DNA of 64,000 nucleotides. It comes from Dehalococcoidia bacterium (lineage in GTDB: Bacteria > Chloroflexota > Dehalococcoidia > Dehalococcoidales > Fen-1064). A program made the position numbers and the translations under genes. The DNA lies in assembly GCA_011170375.1 (NCBI GenBank), contig DUEV01000012.1:1-64000 (forward strand). The letters run 5' to 3'. Shown here piece by piece: positions 60,073-64,000 of the stretch; positions within the stretch are counted from its first letter, which is position 1; every line of letters starts with the position of its first letter. Below the pieces are notes generated by a model, which had not been told where the DNA came from, did no database searches, and saw only the letters and a list, made by a program, of their open reading frames with translations.

Positions 60073-60846
60073 TTAAGAAACCTTATCCTGACCCAGAAGG
60101 GCTGCTCCTAATGCGCCCACTATTTGCGGTTCTGGCGGTACAGTTATTTCAAGACCCACCCTTTGCTCCAACTCCTTAACAATAGCCATATTCTTGGCTA
60201 CCCCACCGGTTGCCATAATATCACTCTTGACATTTGCCACACCTAAAATCTCAAGAATTCTATCGGCTACTGCCTTATGCAAGCCTACCAGAATGTGGTC
60301 TCTAGACACCCCACGGTGAATATGCGAGATAACCTCTGATTCGGCAAAGACAGCGCAGATACTGCTGACCTCCTCATAGCCGTTAGACTCTAATGACAAA
60401 TTGCCCATCAACTCCACAGGTATTTCTAGAATGGTCGACATCGTTTCCAGAAACAGTCCGGAACCGGCAGCGCACTTGTCGTTTTTTGTAAAGGCTTCAA
60501 CCTTACCATTTTCGCCTATTCTTATTACCCGACTGCTTTCGGTGCCAAGGTTAATCACTGTCTTGACTGATGGCAACAAATAAAGAGCCCCTTTTGCTTG
60601 ACATACTACTTCTGTGCTCTGACGGTGAGCAAAGGGTACACTACTGCGACCACAGCCGGTGGCAACGAGGTATTGAACATCGTCAAAACCAAATGGTGTT
60701 TTTCTCAGAGCTTCGTCCACTACCTTCCGTGAAATGGTAGCGCCTTCTTCTCCCGAAGTGACAACGCAATACGATATAACATCACCATCCTGCAATATCA
60801 CGGCGCTGACGTTCCCGGCACCAACATCTATCCCGCATACCAGCAT
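60073..60846 (-). CDS. BcrA/BcrD/BadF/BadG-type ATPase (variant)
   Basis: A 257-residue ASKHA ATPase of the benzoyl-CoA reductase / 2-hydroxyacyl-CoA dehydratase activator family. It has GIDVGAGNVSAVIL at the start, NDKCAAGSGLFLETM (Fe-S Cys), SSICAVFAESEVISHIHRG (second Cys) and ATGGVAKNMAIVKELE. The phosphate-2 motif reads NLGTESSRVI instead of DxGGQDxK, so it is a divergent subunit. It follows the 60862 gene by 15 bases and is last of the four-gene set. Confidence 0.82.
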   Translation of the reverse strand: MLVCGIDVGAGNVSAVILQDGDVISYCVVTSGEEGATISRKVVDEALRKTPFGFDDVQYLVATGCGRSSVPFAHRQSTEVVCQAKGALYLLPSVKTVINLGTESSRVIRIGENGKVEAFTKNDKCAAGSGLFLETMSTILEIPVELMGNLSLESNGYEEVSSICAVFAESEVISHIHRGVSRDHILVGLHKAVADRILEILGVANVKSDIMATGGVAKNMAIVKELEQRVGLEITVPPEPQIVGALGAALLGQDKVS

Positions 60847-60861
60847 TACGATTACCCCGGA

Positions 60862-61971
60862 CTAGTCCTCAAGCATCTCTATAAAAGCTTCGATGTCAGC
60901 CCTTTGCTGCTCCTTCTCGGTTTCAGTCTCCTCGCCCCGGAAGAATAAGACTGGCAGCCCTTGGCTCTCAAGTTGTTGTCGTAGCAAGGGATATTCATAG
61001 AGGTGTGAATCGCATGCCCGCATGTTATGGATTATCGTACCCTTGACGTCAGCATCCAGCATCCTGTCGGTAGCAAAGTTGAGCCTCTCCTCAGGCAGCA
61101 TTTTTCTCGGGCAGGCTATTTTGTTGAGGTAGCGGTCAGCTAAGGCACGAAGTGGCTCGCTATTGGAATCAACTTGGCCAAAGAAGTACCGGCTACCCAT
61201 GGGCATGTCGTCGGCAACCACCATGCCACCACATTCCTCAATGAGTGCAAAGAGATCGGTATCATCAAGAATACTGGCTGAGACAAAGAGCCTGACGCCT
61301 GCCTCTGGTGGATCGTCACGTTCTTCAATATGGTCAAGGAGTCCGGCGAGTAGGCGGTTGTGCTCTTCCTTAGGCATCAGCATGCTTGAAAGTACTATCT
61401 CCTGGACCTCAGAGCCGGAAACAACCGGTGGAGACTTTTTTCTCAGCTCAGAAACCTTTTCTAGAAGAGTCCTGCTTTCGTTGTAGACATCTATAGAATG
61501 ATGCAACGCTTCATCTAAGATGGGTTTCCCTACGAAATCCTCTAGGGACTCTTTGAACCTTCTTAATTCCTTAGTGAAATAATCTACTCCCTGGTCGCTA
61601 AGTCGTTGGGGTACCTCTAAGAAACGGATGTAGGGAGTCTTAAGCAGGAGCTTGGAAAAGCCATACATTGCCTTGATCATATTGCATACATTTGGAATTA
61701 CCAAACCATCCAGGTAGTCATATCTCTCCTTTAAGGCCTGGTCGAAGCAGCTTTTGCAGTAAGGACATAGATTGGTGGGGAAATGAATATCTGCTTCCGT
61801 GGTCTCCTCATGCTCACCCATAATCCTGACCGGTAGTATACCCGCAGCGTGGATAATCTCCTCGGGTACACAGCAACAAAGCGTCCCCAGCACCTGGCTT
61901 CCAGACTGTTCCTTCCATACCCTGGCGTTTTGATGGCGGGCAAGATGATATTGTCTAAATTGCTCTAGCAA
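60862..61971 (-). CDS. HgdB/BcrB/BcrC-type iron-sulfur subunit 2
   Basis: A ~369-residue protein of the 2-hydroxyglutaryl-CoA dehydratase D-component family. Cysteines for the Fe-S cluster appear in LGTLCCCVPEEIIHAAG, NLCPYCKSCFDQAL and NMRACDSHLYEYPLLRQQLE. The start is probably TTG 61971, 7 bases after GGAGG; the ATG at 61992 lies upstream of that SD. With subunit 1 and two ATPases it should form an ATP-driven radical reductase or dehydratase. Confidence 0.8.
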   Translation of the reverse strand: MLEQFRQYHLARHQNARVWKEQSGSQVLGTLCCCVPEEIIHAAGILPVRIMGEHEETTEADIHFPTNLCPYCKSCFDQALKERYDYLDGLVIPNVCNMIKAMYGFSKLLLKTPYIRFLEVPQRLSDQGVDYFTKELRRFKESLEDFVGKPILDEALHHSIDVYNESRTLLEKVSELRKKSPPVVSGSEVQEIVLSSMLMPKEEHNRLLAGLLDHIEERDDPPEAGVRLFVSASILDDTDLFALIEECGGMVVADDMPMGSRYFFGQVDSNSEPLRALADRYLNKIACPRKMLPEERLNFATDRMLDADVKGTIIHNMRACDSHLYEYPLLRQQLESQGLPVLFFRGEETETEKEQQRADIEAFIEMLED

Positions 61972-62010
61972 TCTCTGTCCTCCTTTCAACATGGAAATTA
62001 ATATCCCACC

Positions 62011-63249
62011 CTAGGCTTTGGCCAAAAGCCTCTCGACGAAAGCATCCAATCTGGTTTTGACCTGACCCTCTGAATAGGTTCGTTCGTCTGCCATATCGCA
62101 CTCCAGTCCCAGTGTCGGTATACCTTGATCCTCAAGTGCTTTCTGTAATTCTGTCTGCGAAACGTATAGCATCCGGCATGATGGATTGTAGGACAGTATG
62201 ACACCATCTATACTGTATTCCTTTACAGCCTCTAGAATGTCGTCAATTGAAGCGATGATAGTCGAAGGGAAAGCCCGTTGCCTGACAGAAGATAAAGCCA
62301 TATCTTTGATAGGGTCATCATCTTGTGGTGGTAGCCTTCGTTCACGAGTTCGATAGAAACTTTCGAGAGCAACTATACCCCCAAAGTCCTCAACATAGTT
62401 TATCAATCTCATGTCATACCAGAAAGGGATACCACTCCACATGATTCTGAATTTCTCCTCAGGGACAATACCTATTTGCCCATCAATCCTCTCTTTAAGC
62501 TCAGCGAGGAGCCTATTATAAAATTCCTCGCATTCGCTGGTTCCAGCCAAGTACATCGATGGCCATACCGCAGTGAACATATCAGCCGAACCCATAGGAG
62601 AGGGAACCGCCTTACGTAGTTGGCTTATCTCGTACATGATGTCGCTGGTCTGACGGGATATGGCTCGCCGCGCCCTCAGCTTATCCGGTTCAAATTTGGT
62701 ACCGGTCTGCTCCTCGAGAAAAGCAACAAGGCTTCTGAGTTCGCGTTCGATGTATTCTGCGTCAGCGGCTGAATGAGATGGGCCTTCTGGCTGGTAAGGG
62801 GCATCATGCACATGGAGTGGAACATTAAGGGTACGACTCATGGCAGCAAACCAGCCTAAGCGAGAGTCACAGCTATAGGAATTAACTAGGAGAAAGTCAG
62901 GCTCTGCCAGGCCACCATATGGAGGTTCCGGCACCTTATCTCTGGCTAAAACATACCCCATGAGCATTCGGGCATAGCCGCACACATCCTGCGAAAAGCC
63001 TACTGTTTCCCCAGCGGCACAAAAGCCAGAGGCCAGTCTTTTTGAGGCAATTACCGTAGCGTAATTTTCAAGAAATACGGAGGTAATATCCATAGCATCC
63101 AGTATTTCTGACGGGATATTGTTACTGCACCAAGCTACCTTCTTGCCTTTTTTCGAGTCATCTAGCGTTTGTGCGTAGTAGCTCTTCCTGAGGGTTGGCA
63201 CCTCTAAGGTTGTCCTTAATGATTTTCTGGCGCTGGTTGATTGTACCAT
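62011..63249 (-). CDS. HgdB/BcrB/BcrC-type iron-sulfur subunit 1
   Basis: A 412-residue paralogue of the next gene. Landmarks are VAWCSNNIPSEILDAM, SGFCAAGETVGFSQDVCGYARM (two Cys), and YNPSCRMLYVSQTELQKALEDQGIPTLGLECDMADER. Benzoyl-CoA reductase class I has two such unlike catalytic subunits, while HgdAB-type dehydratases also have two; the pair alone does not decide. GGGAGG lies upstream of ATG. Gap to subunit 2 is ~40 bases. Confidence 0.82.
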   Translation of the reverse strand: MVQSTSARKSLRTTLEVPTLRKSYYAQTLDDSKKGKKVAWCSNNIPSEILDAMDITSVFLENYATVIASKRLASGFCAAGETVGFSQDVCGYARMLMGYVLARDKVPEPPYGGLAEPDFLLVNSYSCDSRLGWFAAMSRTLNVPLHVHDAPYQPEGPSHSAADAEYIERELRSLVAFLEEQTGTKFEPDKLRARRAISRQTSDIMYEISQLRKAVPSPMGSADMFTAVWPSMYLAGTSECEEFYNRLLAELKERIDGQIGIVPEEKFRIMWSGIPFWYDMRLINYVEDFGGIVALESFYRTRERRLPPQDDDPIKDMALSSVRQRAFPSTIIASIDDILEAVKEYSIDGVILSYNPSCRMLYVSQTELQKALEDQGIPTLGLECDMADERTYSEGQVKTRLDAFVERLLAKA

Positions 63250-63270
63250 CCTTCATTACCTCCCTAATCA

Positions 63271-64000
63271 TTATTGGTTAGATAACTTGTCCTGAGCGAA
63301 GAGAGCAGCCCCCAGCGCACCTACTATTTGTGGTTCATCAGGTAGTAGGACTTTTAGCCCTGACCTCTCCTCAAGTCGACGTACCACTCCGATGTTCTTG
63401 GCAATGCCGCCGGTAATGGCAAAATCTGGAGTTATTCCAACCCGCCTCAGTAGCGTGTAAACCCTGTTCGATATCGCGGTGTGCAGGCCAGCAAGAATGT
63501 CCGTTTTCTTCTTACCCTGGCGAAGCAGTGAGGCTACTTCTGACTTTCCGAAAACGGCACAGGTGCTACTTATTTTAATTACCTCATCCGCCTGCAAAGA
63601 GAATTCGCCGATATCTTCCAGGTATAGTTCCGTTACTCTAGCCATGACTTCCAAGAATCTCCCTGTTCCAGCAGCACATTTGTCGTTCATGACGAAGTTA
63701 AGTAGATTTCCCCGGTCATCACATTTTATCGCCTTACAGTCCTGTCCTCCCATATCAAGAACTGTTCTCACCGAGGGGAATAACCAGTTGGCTCCTCTGG
63801 CGTGGCAGGAAAGTTCAGTGACCGTCTCATTGGCAAAAGTAACAATAACCCTACCGTATCCAGTAGCTATAATCCACCGGATATCTTCCTGAGAGATTTG
63901 CCCTACTTTGCTTAAAGCCTGGTCCACCGCTTTTCGTGCTGAGGTTTCGCTCTCAAAGCTGGTAGAAATTATGCTGTAAGAAAGTATTTGCCTATCATCC
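63271..64000 (-). CDS. BcrA/BcrD/HgdC-type ATPase, 5' end outside window
   Basis: The frame is open to the right edge (through a codon that is only GTG at 63927), so the N-terminal nucleotide loop is cut off. What remains is classic: DMGGQDCKAIKCD, NDKCAAGTGRFLEVMARV (Fe-S Cys), SSTCAVFGKSEVASLLRQG and AITGGIAKNIGVVRRLE. Unlike the 60073 ATPase its phosphate motif is canonical. It is the first visible gene of the four-gene set, 21 bases before subunit 1. Confidence 0.85.
   Translation of the reverse strand, partial: DDRQILSYSIISTSFESETSARKAVDQALSKVGQISQEDIRWIIATGYGRVIVTFANETVTELSCHARGANWLFPSVRTVLDMGGQDCKAIKCDDRGNLLNFVMNDKCAAGTGRFLEVMARVTELYLEDIGEFSLQADEVIKISSTCAVFGKSEVASLLRQGKKKTDILAGLHTAISNRVYTLLRRVGITPDFAITGGIAKNIGVVRRLEERSGLKVLLPDEPQIVGALGAALFAQDKLSNQ

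Overview
The window looks like a chromosomal segment from an anaerobic bacterium, most likely a Dehalococcoidia-type Chloroflexota known from sediment or groundwater. That placement is an inference from gene content: an ATP-dependent benzoyl-CoA-reductase-like cluster, a corrinoid methyltransferase operon with its own activator, a tungsten-type aldehyde:ferredoxin oxidoreductase, DUF1847 and EthD-like proteins, several DegV lipid-binding proteins, and both TreT-type and fused OtsA-OtsB trehalose enzymes. No rRNA, intact tRNA, CRISPR array, integrase or transposase was found.

Layout. 0-7 kb is a surface/accessory region. It holds a 5'-truncated coiled-coil protein encoded by 120-bp DNA repeats, a SAM methyltransferase gene broken by an in-frame amber codon, a VOC protein, a membrane-anchored protein with three near-identical 234-bp repeats, and two small exported proteins. 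Four copies of a repeat separate these genes; it joins a terminator-like hairpin to (in three copies) the 3' part of a proline-type tRNA. 7.3-13.3 kb (minus strand) is a corrinoid methyl-transfer operon: corrinoid protein, MetH-activation-like protein, Fe-S/ASKHA corrinoid activator, and two UroD-fold methyltransferase paralogues. 13.7-17.3 kb has two small proteins, a DrrAB-like ABC exporter flanked by a C-rich direct repeat, and an orphan TIR/deoxyribosyltransferase-like protein. 17.5-27.8 kb (minus) holds AOR plus Fe-alcohol dehydrogenase, YfcE plus DegV, DUF1847, a ferredoxin-fused aldo/keto reductase, DUF998, PlsY and two more DegV genes.

28-45.6 kb is mostly housekeeping and stress metabolism: carB, argC, two TreT-like synthases divergent from an OtsA-OtsB fusion, a ketopantoate-reductase-like enzyme, a double hot-dog protein, a large membrane protein, and a fur-feoA-feoB operon behind a perfect-consensus promoter with an overlapping Fur-box-like site. 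45.6-50.1 kb is an AT-richer accessory block. It begins at a minus-strand tRNA fragment fitting tRNA-Asn numbering and carries unrelated small genes separated by three interspersed repeat families. 50.2-54.4 kb has an EthD-like protein, a 1043-aa STAND/TPR regulator and an XRE regulator.

54.7-64 kb (minus) is a catabolic region: PIG-L deacetylase, M20 amidohydrolase, two enoyl-CoA hydratase paralogues, two MaoC-like half proteins, and a four-gene set of two BcrA/BcrD-type ATPases around two HgdB/BcrB/BcrC-type Fe-S subunits, the last running off the window. Corrinoid demethylation followed by CoA-dependent ring reduction would suit methoxylated aromatic acids, but no substrate can be read from the sequence.
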